Shown: positions 17,629 to 26,740, counted from the stretch's first letter. The stretch: DNA of 44,200 bases from Coprobacillus sp. CAG:826 (GCA_000437235.1 FR897040.1:1-44200); one strand, 5' to 3'. Translations and numbers: made by a program. The notes: a model not told the origin generated them from the letters alone.

Positions 17629-20115
17629 ATGAAAAAAAATAAAAAGTCTTTACTCCTTGTTCTCTCTCTTTTGGTTCTAGCTTCTTGCCAAGGAGGAAAT
17701 TCTTCTCAACCGACTACTGTTCCAGCTGGAGATCCTGATCGGTATATCGAAAAAGATCCAGTTCTTGCCCCTGATACAGATTTTCAATCTTTTGATGATA
17801 TCAATGTATATGATAACAAAACGAGATTGCCTTCAGTAGCGGGTAGTTCAGAAGTACCTGATCCCTTTGTTTATCGTTTCAATGGAATGTATTACTTATA
17901 TTCCACTACTGGTGGAAGATATGTAAAAGGATATAAATCAGCGGATTTAATGGACTGGGAACCAGTAGATAATGGAGAATTAAAAGAAGGATATGTTTAT
18001 TCTTATAACGATGATTCTTCTAATGTTAAACCAGCCGATCCAACGCCTTTTGCCCCAGAAGTTATTTATCGAAATGGTAAATTCTATTTAATTGCTTCTC
18101 CAAGCGGAAAAGGACATTATGTATTAGAAAGTAATTCCCCTGAAGGACCATTTACTTGTATTTCTAACAATATTGGTCTTGGCATTGATGGAAGCTATTT
18201 TATTGATAGTGATGAAAATGTCTATCTTTATGGCTCTGGACTTAAAGTCTACGCTATGGAAGATGATATGAAAACTATAATGAAGAATGATGACAATTCA
18301 GATGCGATGGTGGCATTAACGGATTGTCGAGTTGGTAACTGGAACGAAGGACCTTATATGCTTTTAAGAAATGGTCAATACTATTTCACTTACTGTGGCA
18401 CCCATTATCTTTCTAAAAGTTACCGCGTTGATTACGCTTATTTAAAAGAAGGTTCAGACATAATGAAGAGCAGCAGTTACAATGTTCAAGGCAATCTTTT
18501 GCTTTCTACTGCTGATGATTTCTATGGTTTAGGGCACTCCTGTATGGTTTTAGGACCAGATATGGATAGCTATTATATTGCTTATCATAATTTAGAAGGA
18601 GGATCACAAAGATTTTTAAATTTCTCTCGCCTTTCCTTTAATGGTTCGACCATGATAGCGAATGATATTAAAACAGAAGCGGCAATCGGATTAGATGCCT
18701 GCGATTTTTCAACCTATGGTACGGATGAACTAGTAGATAATAATAATTTATTATTAACAAGCACAGGATCAGAAGAAACCTTCACTGTAGAGTTTAACAC
18801 CATTGGTGAAGGAAAGATGATTTTCTCCTACATTGATGATGAGAACTATTCCTACATGGAATTTATGAATAACACCATTACGATTAATAAAGTAATTAAA
18901 GGTGTAGAAACAAGAAAACATCAAACCGTTTTACTCCGCGAATACGATACTGATGTTCTTCATACTTTCCGCTTACAACATAGCAAAGGAAAAGTAAACC
19001 TTTATTTTGATGGCATTGAAAAAGAAAGTGGCTTAGATATCTACTTTAAAGGTGGAAAAATTGGCTTTGAAAAAAATAATAACTTTGAAGAAGTAGGTTA
19101 TATTGCTTATTCTAATGTGGGTATGGGCTCAAGTGATAAAAAAGCTTTCAATAGCCACGCAATTTTAGCTAATGCCTATGATGAAAAATTATCTTATTTA
19201 ACGAATGGCTCTGAACTTCAACTTGTAGAAAAAGAAGGAGACATGATTCGTCAAGATAGTTATAATTTAGTTTTGAAAAATGAAGGCAATCGCGCAACTT
19301 ATCGCGTTTACCAAGATGGTGGAACTTATGCTTTAAATATGCGCTTTGATGCAAAGAGCATTGGCAAGAAAATTGGCGTTCGTGTTGGTCGTGGAACAGT
19401 TCAAGAGTACACGATTACAAGTGATACACCACGATTAAAAAATGGAGATATTTTATTAACACTAGGTAATTTAGAATTGAACGAAGGTCAACATTATATA
19501 TCTATTTATGGTATGGGTGATGAAGTCAGATTTAGTGAACTTTATTTTGAAGATGCAAATTATGATGATGACTTCTCGGCTTTATTTAATTCCAATTTTT
19601 CAACCAAAGATTACTATGTAAGAAATAATCTTAATTTGTCCTCAAAAGGAATATATTCAAATGATCAGGCCTCTTGTGGCTTGGTGAGTAAAACCAACCA
19701 TTCTAATGTTTCTTTAGATGCAGATGTTAAACTGAATAGTGTCTCAAATAGTGGCTATATTTCATTATTATTGAACGTTAAGAATTATACGAAAAATGAT
19801 TCAGTAGATAGTGATGGTGGCGATAATAACGATACCTTCCAAGGATATCGTCTTGAATTTGATGGCTCGACGATTTACTTAAAATATGTCGATTATAATC
19901 GAGTCCTCTTACTCAAACGAGCATCAGTTGATTATAAGATGGGAGATTCTGTGAATTTAAAAATCACACAAGAAGGAACAACATATTCCGCTTATTTTAA
20001 TGATCAACTATTGTTCTCCATTACATCTAATATAGGCAATTTAAATGGTGCTGTTGGCGTGTTGATGGCGTCATGTAATGCTTATGTTGAAATGCTAAAT
20101 GTCGTTTCTATGTAG
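17629..20115 (+). CDS. Exported GH43-family lipoprotein with two sandwich domains
   Basis: This encodes 828 residues. The lipobox is LASC (Cys20). The propeller triad is Asp78 (VPDPFV), Asp187 (IDGSYF) and Glu240 (NWNEGPY), with the GLGHS motif after it. The remaining about 430 residues hold a LamG-like segment (SYMEFMNN through GKIGFEKN), a CBM6-like middle (GGTYALNMRF, then GQHYISIYG) and a second LamG-like segment (SGYISLLLN to the end). The domain order and many motifs match the cytosolic gene at 12597-14720, so this looks like its exported counterpart. A ribosome site AGGAGG precedes the ATG. It is the last gene of the operon; a strong terminator follows. Confidence 0.88.
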   Translation: MKKNKKSLLLVLSLLVLASCQGGNSSQPTTVPAGDPDRYIEKDPVLAPDTDFQSFDDINVYDNKTRLPSVAGSSEVPDPFVYRFNGMYYLYSTTGGRYVKGYKSADLMDWEPVDNGELKEGYVYSYNDDSSNVKPADPTPFAPEVIYRNGKFYLIASPSGKGHYVLESNSPEGPFTCISNNIGLGIDGSYFIDSDENVYLYGSGLKVYAMEDDMKTIMKNDDNSDAMVALTDCRVGNWNEGPYMLLRNGQYYFTYCGTHYLSKSYRVDYAYLKEGSDIMKSSSYNVQGNLLLSTADDFYGLGHSCMVLGPDMDSYYIAYHNLEGGSQRFLNFSRLSFNGSTMIANDIKTEAAIGLDACDFSTYGTDELVDNNNLLLTSTGSEETFTVEFNTIGEGKMIFSYIDDENYSYMEFMNNTITINKVIKGVETRKHQTVLLREYDTDVLHTFRLQHSKGKVNLYFDGIEKESGLDIYFKGGKIGFEKNNNFEEVGYIAYSNVGMGSSDKKAFNSHAILANAYDEKLSYLTNGSELQLVEKEGDMIRQDSYNLVLKNEGNRATYRVYQDGGTYALNMRFDAKSIGKKIGVRVGRGTVQEYTITSDTPRLKNGDILLTLGNLELNEGQHYISIYGMGDEVRFSELYFEDANYDDDFSALFNSNFSTKDYYVRNNLNLSSKGIYSNDQASCGLVSKTNHSNVSLDADVKLNSVSNSGYISLLLNVKNYTKNDSVDSDGGDNNDTFQGYRLEFDGSTIYLKYVDYNRVLLLKRASVDYKMGDSVNLKITQEGTTYSAYFNDQLLFSITSNIGNLNGAVGVLMASCNAYVEMLNVVSM

Positions 20116-20141
20116 CTTTTAAATAAAATGAATCGCTTGTG

Positions 20142-20175
20142 GGAAGTGCTAACACCCTTTAGCACTTCCTTTTTT
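20142..20175 (+). terminator. Strong terminator ending the ABC/GH43 operon
   Basis: A perfect 10-bp stem (ggaagtgcta 20142-20151 with tagcacttcc 20160-20169) and an 8-nt loop are followed by six T residues. Confidence 0.92.
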
Positions 20176-20229
20176 CATTAAAATTAATGAGGAAAGGAAA
20201 AAAGAGAATATTTTTTTCATGTCTTTTAA

Positions 20230-20238
20230 TGATATAAT
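20230..20238 (+). promoter_or_regulatory. Extended -10 promoter of the esterase/alpha-galactosidase pair
   Basis: TGATATAAT gives a TG extension and a perfect TATAAT (20233-20238), with no convincing -35. The rest of the gap 20116-20298 contains the terminator and a short leader frame (20259-20339). Confidence 0.6.
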
Positions 20239-20258
20239 ACAAATGAAAAGGAAGAGTA

Positions 20259-20339
20259 ATGAAAATAAAATTACATGATATTTCAAGAAGGAAAGAGTAT
20301 GGCAAAAAAAGCAATAAAACAAAAACCATTAGTCTTTGA
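20259..20339 (+). other. Possible 26-residue leader frame overlapping the esterase start
   Basis: An ATG with a good AAAAGGAAGAG upstream opens a 26-codon frame that ends in TGA inside the esterase gene, in a different frame. It resembles no known leader. Translation could affect initiation at 20299, but the predicted transcript would begin only a few bases before its ribosome site, so this may be chance. Confidence 0.25.
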
Positions 20340-21369
20340 AAATTACTATTTAGGCAAATCAGGTATCTGGTTTTTTATGCCAGATAATTATCAAAAATTT
20401 AAAGAAAAAAAACGTACACATGGTTTTGGTATGGTGCGTTATGATGAAGGTTCTATTTATGTAGGAGAACTTATCTTTGATGGTAAAAACTATAACAAAA
20501 TTGGTACAGGTCGACAAGATTTTGCTAATTCATTTTTAGGAAATGTTAATCTACCAAACCAAAGAATTCTCTGCTATATGGGACATTTTGATTATCGAAA
20601 AACGGATTGGATTTATGGAAATGGCGTTTTATATTTTATTGATCAAACAGGAAAACCAACGCACTTTGTGAAGGGATTCTATGAGGGGTTAACAAAAGTA
20701 GGACCTTATATTGGAAAATTTGATTATAGTAGGCTTTTAGAAGGTTATACCCAAGATATGGAAATGGATTATAGTCCCCGTGATGATTTATTTTATCAAG
20801 AATTAAAAGCGTATATCCCGAATACTTCTTTAGAAGATTTATTTATTGGTGATTCCTATTTTGAATTTTGGCATTATCACCAATTTACGGATCAACTTTT
20901 TGAGGAAACTTATCCTAAAGAAACACACTTAAATTTAGGTTTAGGTGGAACAAAATTTAGCGATTGGATTTTGTATACTCCAAAAATTCAATTAGATAAA
21001 GCACCGAAAAGAGTGTTCATTCATTTAGGTGTGAATGATACGCATTCTTGTATTTCTAATCAAGAAATACTTAACAACTACAAAACTGTTGTTCAACGAT
21101 TAAAAGAAAAATATCCACTAGCGAAACTTTATGTATTTACTGCTACAGAATCACCAGCATTTGAAGCGAAAAAAGTGAAAGTAGCTAGATGGAATGCTTT
21201 ATTGAAAAGAGAAGCGCCAAAAGACGATGTAATCGTGTTAGATATAAACGCGCGATTAAAAAAGAAATATAAAAAAAATGGTACGAATTTCTTTTATGAA
21301 GATGGTTTACATCTCAATACAAATGGCTATAAAGAAATTGTTGAAATGCTAAAGGAGGAAGTAGCATGA
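20299..21369 (+). CDS. Cytosolic SGNH-fold esterase with MORN-like N-terminal region
   Basis: This encodes 356 residues and no signal peptide. The C-terminal two thirds are an SGNH hydrolase: nucleophile Ser186 in IGDSYFEFW, oxyanion Gly in GLGG, Asn in GVND, and Asp335/His338 in DGLHLN. This matches carbohydrate esterases that remove acetyl or other acyl groups. The N-terminal part (about 30-150) has GFGMVRYDEGSIYVGEL and a similar GNGVLYF segment, which look like degenerate MORN repeats, an odd partner. I chose ATG 20299, preceded by AAGGAAAG (20288-20295); an in-frame ATG at 20275 lacks such a site. The stop overlaps the alpha-galactosidase start (ATGA), so both act together, probably on acylated imported oligosaccharides. 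Confidence 0.8.
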   Translation: MAKKAIKQKPLVFENYYLGKSGIWFFMPDNYQKFKEKKRTHGFGMVRYDEGSIYVGELIFDGKNYNKIGTGRQDFANSFLGNVNLPNQRILCYMGHFDYRKTDWIYGNGVLYFIDQTGKPTHFVKGFYEGLTKVGPYIGKFDYSRLLEGYTQDMEMDYSPRDDLFYQELKAYIPNTSLEDLFIGDSYFEFWHYHQFTDQLFEETYPKETHLNLGLGGTKFSDWILYTPKIQLDKAPKRVFIHLGVNDTHSCISNQEILNNYKTVVQRLKEKYPLAKLYVFTATESPAFEAKKVKVARWNALLKREAPKDDVIVLDINARLKKKYKKNGTNFFYEDGLHLNTNGYKEIVEMLKEEVA

Positions 21370-23555
21370 TAACCTTTAACAAAAAAACGAGAATCTTTCA
21401 TTTAACAAATCAAAGCATCAGTTATTATATTTATTTAAACCAAGAGCAAAGATTAGAAAAACTTTATTTTGGGCCTTATTTAAGCGAGATAAGTAATGCA
21501 GATGCGATTCGTAAAGCAAATGTGGATAATAATTCCACGCAATTTTATGATGATAAAGATCATCAAGAAAAGACCTTTATAGATCAATTTAAAAGTAACT
21601 ATGCACTTTTAGAATTATCGAGTCATGGTGTTATTGATAAACGAGGAGCGCCGATTATTCTTCGTTATAAAGATGGCTCTCGTATCACTGAATTTTTATA
21701 TGTTGAACATCGTATTAATCAAGGCATTCTACCTTTAAAAGACATGCCTCATGCTTTAGATCATGATGATGCTGAAACTTTAGAAATTCTTTTAAAAGAA
21801 AGAAATCACAACGTATATGTAAAATATTTCTTAACAATTTATAAAGATAAAGACATCTTAGTGAAGAATTTTGAAATTATTAATCATGAAAAAGAAGAAG
21901 TACAAATCGAACGTGCTTTCTCAATGCAACTTGACTTACCGTGCATGGATTATCGCCTCGTTCATTTTAGTGGACGTTGGGCCAAAGAAAGAGATTATAA
22001 AGTTAATGATATTGTCGATGGCGTTCAAGAAGTGACCAGTAACTATGGAAGAAGTTCCCATGAAGAAAATCCTTTCGTATATTTAATGGAAAAGAATGCA
22101 ACGATGAATCATGGAGAAGTCATTGGTTTTAACATGATTTATAGTGGCAACTTTAAGTGGCGCTCGTTCACCGATTATTTTCATAATTTACATATTACTT
22201 ATGGTATGAATGATGAAGATTTCTTATGGGTTTTAAATTCCAATGAATCTTTTGTTACTCCACAATGCGTGATTTCTTATTCTTCTGAGGGTGTGGATAA
22301 AATGTCACAGAACTTCCACGCTTTCATTAAAGAAAACTTAATTACTTATCCTTATGAAAAGGATTATAAACCTATTTTATTTAATTCATGGGAAGGTTGT
22401 TATTTTGATTTCACCACGGATTCCATTGTTTCTTATATTGATGATGCTAAAAAAATCGGTTCTGAATTATTCGTATTAGATGATGGTTGGTTTGGAAGAA
22501 GAGATAACGATTATGATGGCTTAGGCGATTGGTATGTAAACGAAAAGAAAGTGGATTTACATCGCGTCATTGAACATTGCCATAAACAAAACATGAAATT
22601 TGGTATTTGGTTTGAACCAGAAATGGTCAATCCTCTGAGTGATTATTATCAAAATAATCCACATTGCATTTTAAGAGAAGATAACAATCCCTTAACTATT
22701 GCTAGACATCAATTCCATTTAGATTTTTCTAATCCTAAAGTTGTAGATAATATCTATGAACAAATGGTGAAGATTTTAGATGCTTATGAAATTGATTATA
22801 TTAAATGGGACTATAACCGTGTGGTTTATGAAACGTATTCCTATGCTTTTGAAAAAGAAAGACAAGGCGAAATTTATCATCGTTTAGTGTTAGGTTATTA
22901 TTCCTTGCTTTCTCGTTTAATTGAAAGATATCCACATATTATGTTTGAAGGCTGTGCGTCAGGTGGCGGTCGTTTTGATTTAGGAACTTTATATTATTGC
23001 CCACAAATTTGGTGTAGTGATGAATCGGATCCAATTCAACGGATGTTCATTCAATATAACACCTCTTTAGGCTATCCATTATCCACCATGGGAGCGCATG
23101 CGAATGCCAATCCAATTACTTCTTATCAAACGAAAGCACAAATTGCTTTATTTGGCACGTATGGTTATGAAATGAACCCGAATCGCTTGAGCGAAAAAGA
23201 AATGGAAGAATTAAGTGAAGTAGCCAAAATCTATAAAGAATACCATCAATCCGTAATTGAAAATGGTACGCTTTATCACATTTCTTCACCCAATGAAACG
23301 AATTTCTTAGGGCTACAATCCGTAAGTAAAGATCAAAGCACTTCTTTATTCCTATTTATGAATTTATTAAAAGAAGGAGATCGTTATCGCTTTGTTCGTT
23401 TACAAGGTTTAGACCCCGAAGCTTATTATTGGAATAGCTATGATCAACAAACTTTTAAAGGTGAATATTATTTAAAAGTCGGTATGAATTTCTCTAGAGA
23501 CTGGTTTGATGAATTTAGATGCCTATTAATAGAGCTCAAACGTGTAGAAAATTAA
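21366..23555 (+). CDS. GH36 alpha-galactosidase, cytosolic
   Basis: This encodes 729 residues, the usual length for bacterial GH36 (RafA/AgaN-like), without signal peptide. It has an N-terminal beta-sandwich (about 1-330), a TIM barrel with FVLDDGWFG and GIWFEPEMV, and a C-terminal beta domain. The nucleophile is Asp482 in IKWDYNR and the acid/base Asp lies in CSDESD (550-555); GCASGGGR between them is another GH36 hallmark. It hydrolyses terminal alpha-1,6-galactose, as in raffinose-type sugars or galactomannan and galactoglucomannan fragments. The start overlaps the esterase stop, behind AAAGGAGG. Confidence 0.95.
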   Translation: MITFNKKTRIFHLTNQSISYYIYLNQEQRLEKLYFGPYLSEISNADAIRKANVDNNSTQFYDDKDHQEKTFIDQFKSNYALLELSSHGVIDKRGAPIILRYKDGSRITEFLYVEHRINQGILPLKDMPHALDHDDAETLEILLKERNHNVYVKYFLTIYKDKDILVKNFEIINHEKEEVQIERAFSMQLDLPCMDYRLVHFSGRWAKERDYKVNDIVDGVQEVTSNYGRSSHEENPFVYLMEKNATMNHGEVIGFNMIYSGNFKWRSFTDYFHNLHITYGMNDEDFLWVLNSNESFVTPQCVISYSSEGVDKMSQNFHAFIKENLITYPYEKDYKPILFNSWEGCYFDFTTDSIVSYIDDAKKIGSELFVLDDGWFGRRDNDYDGLGDWYVNEKKVDLHRVIEHCHKQNMKFGIWFEPEMVNPLSDYYQNNPHCILREDNNPLTIARHQFHLDFSNPKVVDNIYEQMVKILDAYEIDYIKWDYNRVVYETYSYAFEKERQGEIYHRLVLGYYSLLSRLIERYPHIMFEGCASGGGRFDLGTLYYCPQIWCSDESDPIQRMFIQYNTSLGYPLSTMGAHANANPITSYQTKAQIALFGTYGYEMNPNRLSEKEMEELSEVAKIYKEYHQSVIENGTLYHISSPNETNFLGLQSVSKDQSTSLFLFMNLLKEGDRYRFVRLQGLDPEAYYWNSYDQQTFKGEYYLKVGMNFSRDWFDEFRCLLIELKRVEN

Positions 23556-23581
23556 CATTATTTTTATTGTAACAAAATTAT

Positions 23582-23660
23582 AAAAAAGTAAGATTAAAAC
23601 CGAATTTATGTTACTTTTTCGTTAGAAAAGTAACCGCTTTCAAGTAATCTTACTTTTTTT
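23582..23660 (+). terminator. Nested hairpin terminator, possible attenuator
   Basis: A perfect 15-bp outer stem (23582-23596 with 23645-23659) ends in a T run, and encloses a 9-bp inner hairpin (gttactttt 23610-23618 with aaaagtaac 23626-23634). The four arms share the AAAGTAA/TTACTTT core, so pairings 1:4 plus 2:3 or 1:2 plus 3:4 are both possible. As a minimum it should end alpha-galactosidase transcription. Confidence 0.7.
23629..23642 (+). promoter_or_regulatory. cre/LacI-type operator, site 3
   Basis: AGTAACCGCTTTCA matches the cre consensus except at the first base. Its complement TGAAAGCGGTTACT shares the AAGCGRTT core with sites 1 and 2. It lies 33 bp upstream of the putative -35 of the acetylesterase gene, within the nested hairpins. 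Confidence 0.5.
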
Positions 23661-23675
23661 ATGTGTTTTCACCAT

Positions 23676-23704
23676 TTGCAATTTTATTAAAATTCCCGTT
23701 AAAT
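23676..23704 (+). promoter_or_regulatory. Putative promoter of the acetylesterase lipoprotein
   Basis: -35 TTGCAA (23676-23681), 17-nt spacer, -10 TTAAAT (23699-23704). A perfect 9-bp inverted repeat with a 3-nt spacer (23702-23710 and 23714-23722) overlaps the -10 and could be an operator or a 5' hairpin. Confidence 0.45.
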
Positions 23705-23745
23705 AAACTTGTAAAGTTTATTGCTAAAGAAGGAGAAAAAAACTT

Positions 23746-25542
23746 ATGAAAAAAAATACAATATTTACGTTATCGACTCTTTTACTCTTAGCATCTTGTG
23801 GTGGGGGAGGAGCATCAAGCTCTTCAACACCAACAACGATCAATGTACCTCCAGAGGATAACAAAGTCCACCTTATTATTCTTACAGGACAAAGTGGAGC
23901 TAGAGGAAAAGCTGTCAATTCTGATTTACTAGATGAACAAAAAGAAATCAATGATGAAGTGGACATTATGGCCGATGGTTTAACCATGCCAGCGCTAAGC
24001 AAAATTCCAGAGACGATTCCCTCTCGTGTTAAAATTAGCGAATTAAAACCTGGATATGGCGATAGTGGTAATGAATTTGGTCCAGAATTAGGTATGGGCG
24101 AAACCATGAGAAGTCGTTATTTAAAAGATGGAGATTTGAGAAAGTCTGTTATTGTAAAATATACAGCCTGTGGTTCTACATTTACTGATCACTGGTATTC
24201 TGAATCATTATTAGAGGACGAAGAATTAAGTTCAAAATTAAATTTAGCACAAGTAAGAACTAACGAAAAAACCCAAAAACAAACAGGCCCATTAACCAAT
24301 AATTTATATCAATTAATCGACGCAACAATTCAACAATTATCCGATGAAGGCTTTGAATCCGTTATTGATGGTGCCGTTTTCCTTCATGGTGAACAAGATG
24401 CAAAATTTGATGTGAATATGGAAATCTATGAAAAAGCACTAGAATATTTCATTCAAGATTTACGTAGCTATGTGGAAAATGAAACATTGCCATTTGTTAT
24501 TTCTGAAGCATTAACCAATAGTGCTAAATATTCCAATCGCCTTAGAGAAATTCAAAAGACCGTTGCGGATAGAGTAGATAACGCTGCCTTTGTTTCAAAC
24601 GAAGGTCTTTATACCAATACCTTTGAACCATGGCACTTTGGTGCACAAAGTAATATGGAATTAGGTAATCGCTTAGCCGCAGAAGTGATTTCTCATTATG
24701 ATTATCGTAAAGTAAAAACTTTTGAAGATAAGACGATTACTGTTCCTCAAGGCGTAAAAGTGAGCCTTCCAAAATATATAAAAGCAACATTTGAAAATGA
24801 TATGGAAGGCATGATTAAAATTGCTTATACAAGCGATTACGATGAAACCAAATTAGGTGAACAAACCGTTTCATTTAAAGCTACCACAGTCTATGGTGAC
24901 TTTAATGGCACCTTAAAAGTTATCGTTAATAATGAACCATATATTGATGGTCAATTAACTGAATATGCCAATATGAAGAAACATACTGTTGATGGTATTG
25001 GTGATATTTATGTAGCACAAGGTAAAGAAGGCTTATACATTGCCGCTAAAGTAAATGATAATGATCTTTGGACCGATGGCGAAGCTTGGAGCGTAGGCGA
25101 TATGGGACAAAAGGGATTAAACGATGACTTTAGAATCTTTGTAGCTAGCACAGATGATGCGGAAAATAGAGTTACAGTATGCTTAAGCGCTGCTAACTTA
25201 TTAAGAGTTTATGAAGCCGGTACAACTTTAGAAGATAAAGGATTAGAAAAGAAGAATCTTGTTTATCAAGATTCACTAGAAGATTATCGCTATCGTGTTA
25301 CCACAAAAGGCTTAACCAATGTTGAGGAAGGCGGAGCTTCTAATGGCTTTGATCTTGAACTCTATATTTCTTATAGCGATTTAGGTATTGATCCAGAAGA
25401 TATGTTCTTATGCTTTGATTATAATAATATAACCAAAACATCAGGAACAAAAACCGCTACCGATCATTACTTCTCTAAAACCAATCAAGCTAATTCTGAA
25501 TTAGATATTGCAAATTACTTCTCACTCACAGAATTAATTTAG
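23746..25542 (+). CDS. Exported sialate/acetylxylan-esterase-type lipoprotein with CBM9-like domain
   Basis: This encodes 598 residues. The lipobox is LASC (Cys18), with a Gly/Ser linker after it. The catalytic domain (about 40-325) is SASA/CE6-like: nucleophile Ser50 in TGQSGARG, HGEQD (214-218, compare HQGEsD in CE6) and catalytic His297 in PWHFGAQSN. A short Ig-like stretch (about 325-400) follows. Residues of about 405-598, with IYVAQGKEGLYIAAKVND and a late FDLELYISYSDLG, resemble a CBM9/DOMON-type sugar-binding domain. It probably strips acetyl groups from plant polysaccharide outside the cell so that the GH43 enzymes can cut. AAGGAG precedes the ATG, and the GH43 gene follows after 13 nt. 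Confidence 0.83.
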   Translation: MKKNTIFTLSTLLLLASCGGGGASSSSTPTTINVPPEDNKVHLIILTGQSGARGKAVNSDLLDEQKEINDEVDIMADGLTMPALSKIPETIPSRVKISELKPGYGDSGNEFGPELGMGETMRSRYLKDGDLRKSVIVKYTACGSTFTDHWYSESLLEDEELSSKLNLAQVRTNEKTQKQTGPLTNNLYQLIDATIQQLSDEGFESVIDGAVFLHGEQDAKFDVNMEIYEKALEYFIQDLRSYVENETLPFVISEALTNSAKYSNRLREIQKTVADRVDNAAFVSNEGLYTNTFEPWHFGAQSNMELGNRLAAEVISHYDYRKVKTFEDKTITVPQGVKVSLPKYIKATFENDMEGMIKIAYTSDYDETKLGEQTVSFKATTVYGDFNGTLKVIVNNEPYIDGQLTEYANMKKHTVDGIGDIYVAQGKEGLYIAAKVNDNDLWTDGEAWSVGDMGQKGLNDDFRIFVASTDDAENRVTVCLSAANLLRVYEAGTTLEDKGLEKKNLVYQDSLEDYRYRVTTKGLTNVEEGGASNGFDLELYISYSDLGIDPEDMFLCFDYNNITKTSGTKTATDHYFSKTNQANSELDIANYFSLTELI

Positions 25543-25555
25543 AAACGAGTTATTT

Positions 25556-26734
25556 ATGAATGTTATAGGTGCAGATCCCTACGTTTTATTGGATGAAAAA
25601 AGCGGATATTACTATTGCTATGCAACGAGCAATACGGGAAACAATTTTCAGTTCTATATTTATAAATCAAAAGATTTAATTGAATGGGAACATGTAGGTT
25701 ATGCTTTAGACACCAACCAAGAAAACAACTGGGGAAAAGATTGGTTTTGGGCACCTGAATGTTATTACAATCCAAATAATCAACACTACTACTTATTCTA
25801 TAGTGCATTAGTAAAGGATGAGTTAGTTGAAAAATACTTTAAAGAACCTCATTACTTAGAATGTGCAAAAATTGGTGTAGCGGTATCTTCTTCTCCAGAA
25901 GGCCCCTTCATTAATTTAACCAATCACCCTATCGAATATTTCCCATATGATAAGGATTATTGTAATGTTGATCGAATTTGCGATAATGTTTTTACTTCAG
26001 AAGACCCCGAAGATTTATTGAAGAAAGCGCCCAAGGGAACTTATATTTCTTCCATTGACGTGAACTTATTCTTCGATGAAGATAAAATTTATTTATATTA
26101 TTCTAGATGTTGCTATCATAACGTTGTTTATGATAAAAAATTAAAGAAGTTTATTGAAGAAAGTAATATTCTTGCCGTGGAACTTGAAACGGATTGGTGG
26201 TTCGATAAAGAAGCCAAAATGATGCCAACAATTCGTCCAAGTTATGTTGATTATAACGAAGATCATACGCGCAGATGTGACCGCTTTGTTGAAATCATTA
26301 ATTATCAAAAAGAACCACAAGATTGGGAAAATGGACATATTGATGATTACGAAACAAAGCATTTAAGAAATCGTCGTTGGTCTGAAGGTAGTACAACGTT
26401 TGTAAGAGAATTAAACCATGAAAAGACCTATTGTATTACTTATTCATGTAACTGCTTTGAGAATGCGCTTTATGGCGTAGGAATCGCATTTGCGGCTTCT
26501 CCTTTAGGTCCATTTAAAAAGTATGATAAGAACCCAATTATCCATCAAAAACAGGAAGAACATCTTTATTCTACCGGTCATGGAACGATTATTCATAAAG
26601 GTGATCATATGTATTATTTCTTCCATGGACGTGATGATGTAAAAAAGGCTCGTATTCTTTATGTCGCAGAAATCGTTATTCACTCAAAAAAAAATGTTGA
26701 AGTGAAAGAACCGACGAAATGTAAATTAAAATAA
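25556..26734 (+). CDS. Cytosolic GH43-family glycosidase, single domain
   Basis: This encodes 392 residues and no signal peptide. The protein begins almost at the catalytic base: Asp7 in IGADPYV. The other members of the triad are Asp168 (SSIDVN) and Glu277 (RWSEGST), with STGHGT near the end in the conserved GH43 position. The propeller fills the whole protein. Likely products are arabinose or xylose from imported oligosaccharides; the subfamily is not resolved. It is 13 nt after the acetylesterase gene and likely cotranscribed, giving an outside esterase and inside glycosidase pair. A terminator follows. Confidence 0.85.
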   Translation: MNVIGADPYVLLDEKSGYYYCYATSNTGNNFQFYIYKSKDLIEWEHVGYALDTNQENNWGKDWFWAPECYYNPNNQHYYLFYSALVKDELVEKYFKEPHYLECAKIGVAVSSSPEGPFINLTNHPIEYFPYDKDYCNVDRICDNVFTSEDPEDLLKKAPKGTYISSIDVNLFFDEDKIYLYYSRCCYHNVVYDKKLKKFIEESNILAVELETDWWFDKEAKMMPTIRPSYVDYNEDHTRRCDRFVEIINYQKEPQDWENGHIDDYETKHLRNRRWSEGSTTFVRELNHEKTYCITYSCNCFENALYGVGIAFAASPLGPFKKYDKNPIIHQKQEEHLYSTGHGTIIHKGDHMYYFFHGRDDVKKARILYVAEIVIHSKKNVEVKEPTKCKLK

Positions 26735-26740
26735 TTCTTC

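Noticed and set aside
20129..20142. TGAATCGCTTGTGG resembling the operator core
   Set aside because: Half-site spacing is off by one and the right half does not match; it lies just before a terminator.
23724..24107. 127-codon minus-strand frame over the acetylesterase start
   Set aside because: It is the complement of a lipoprotein with clear lipobox and catalytic motifs; no ribosome site, and low-complexity product.
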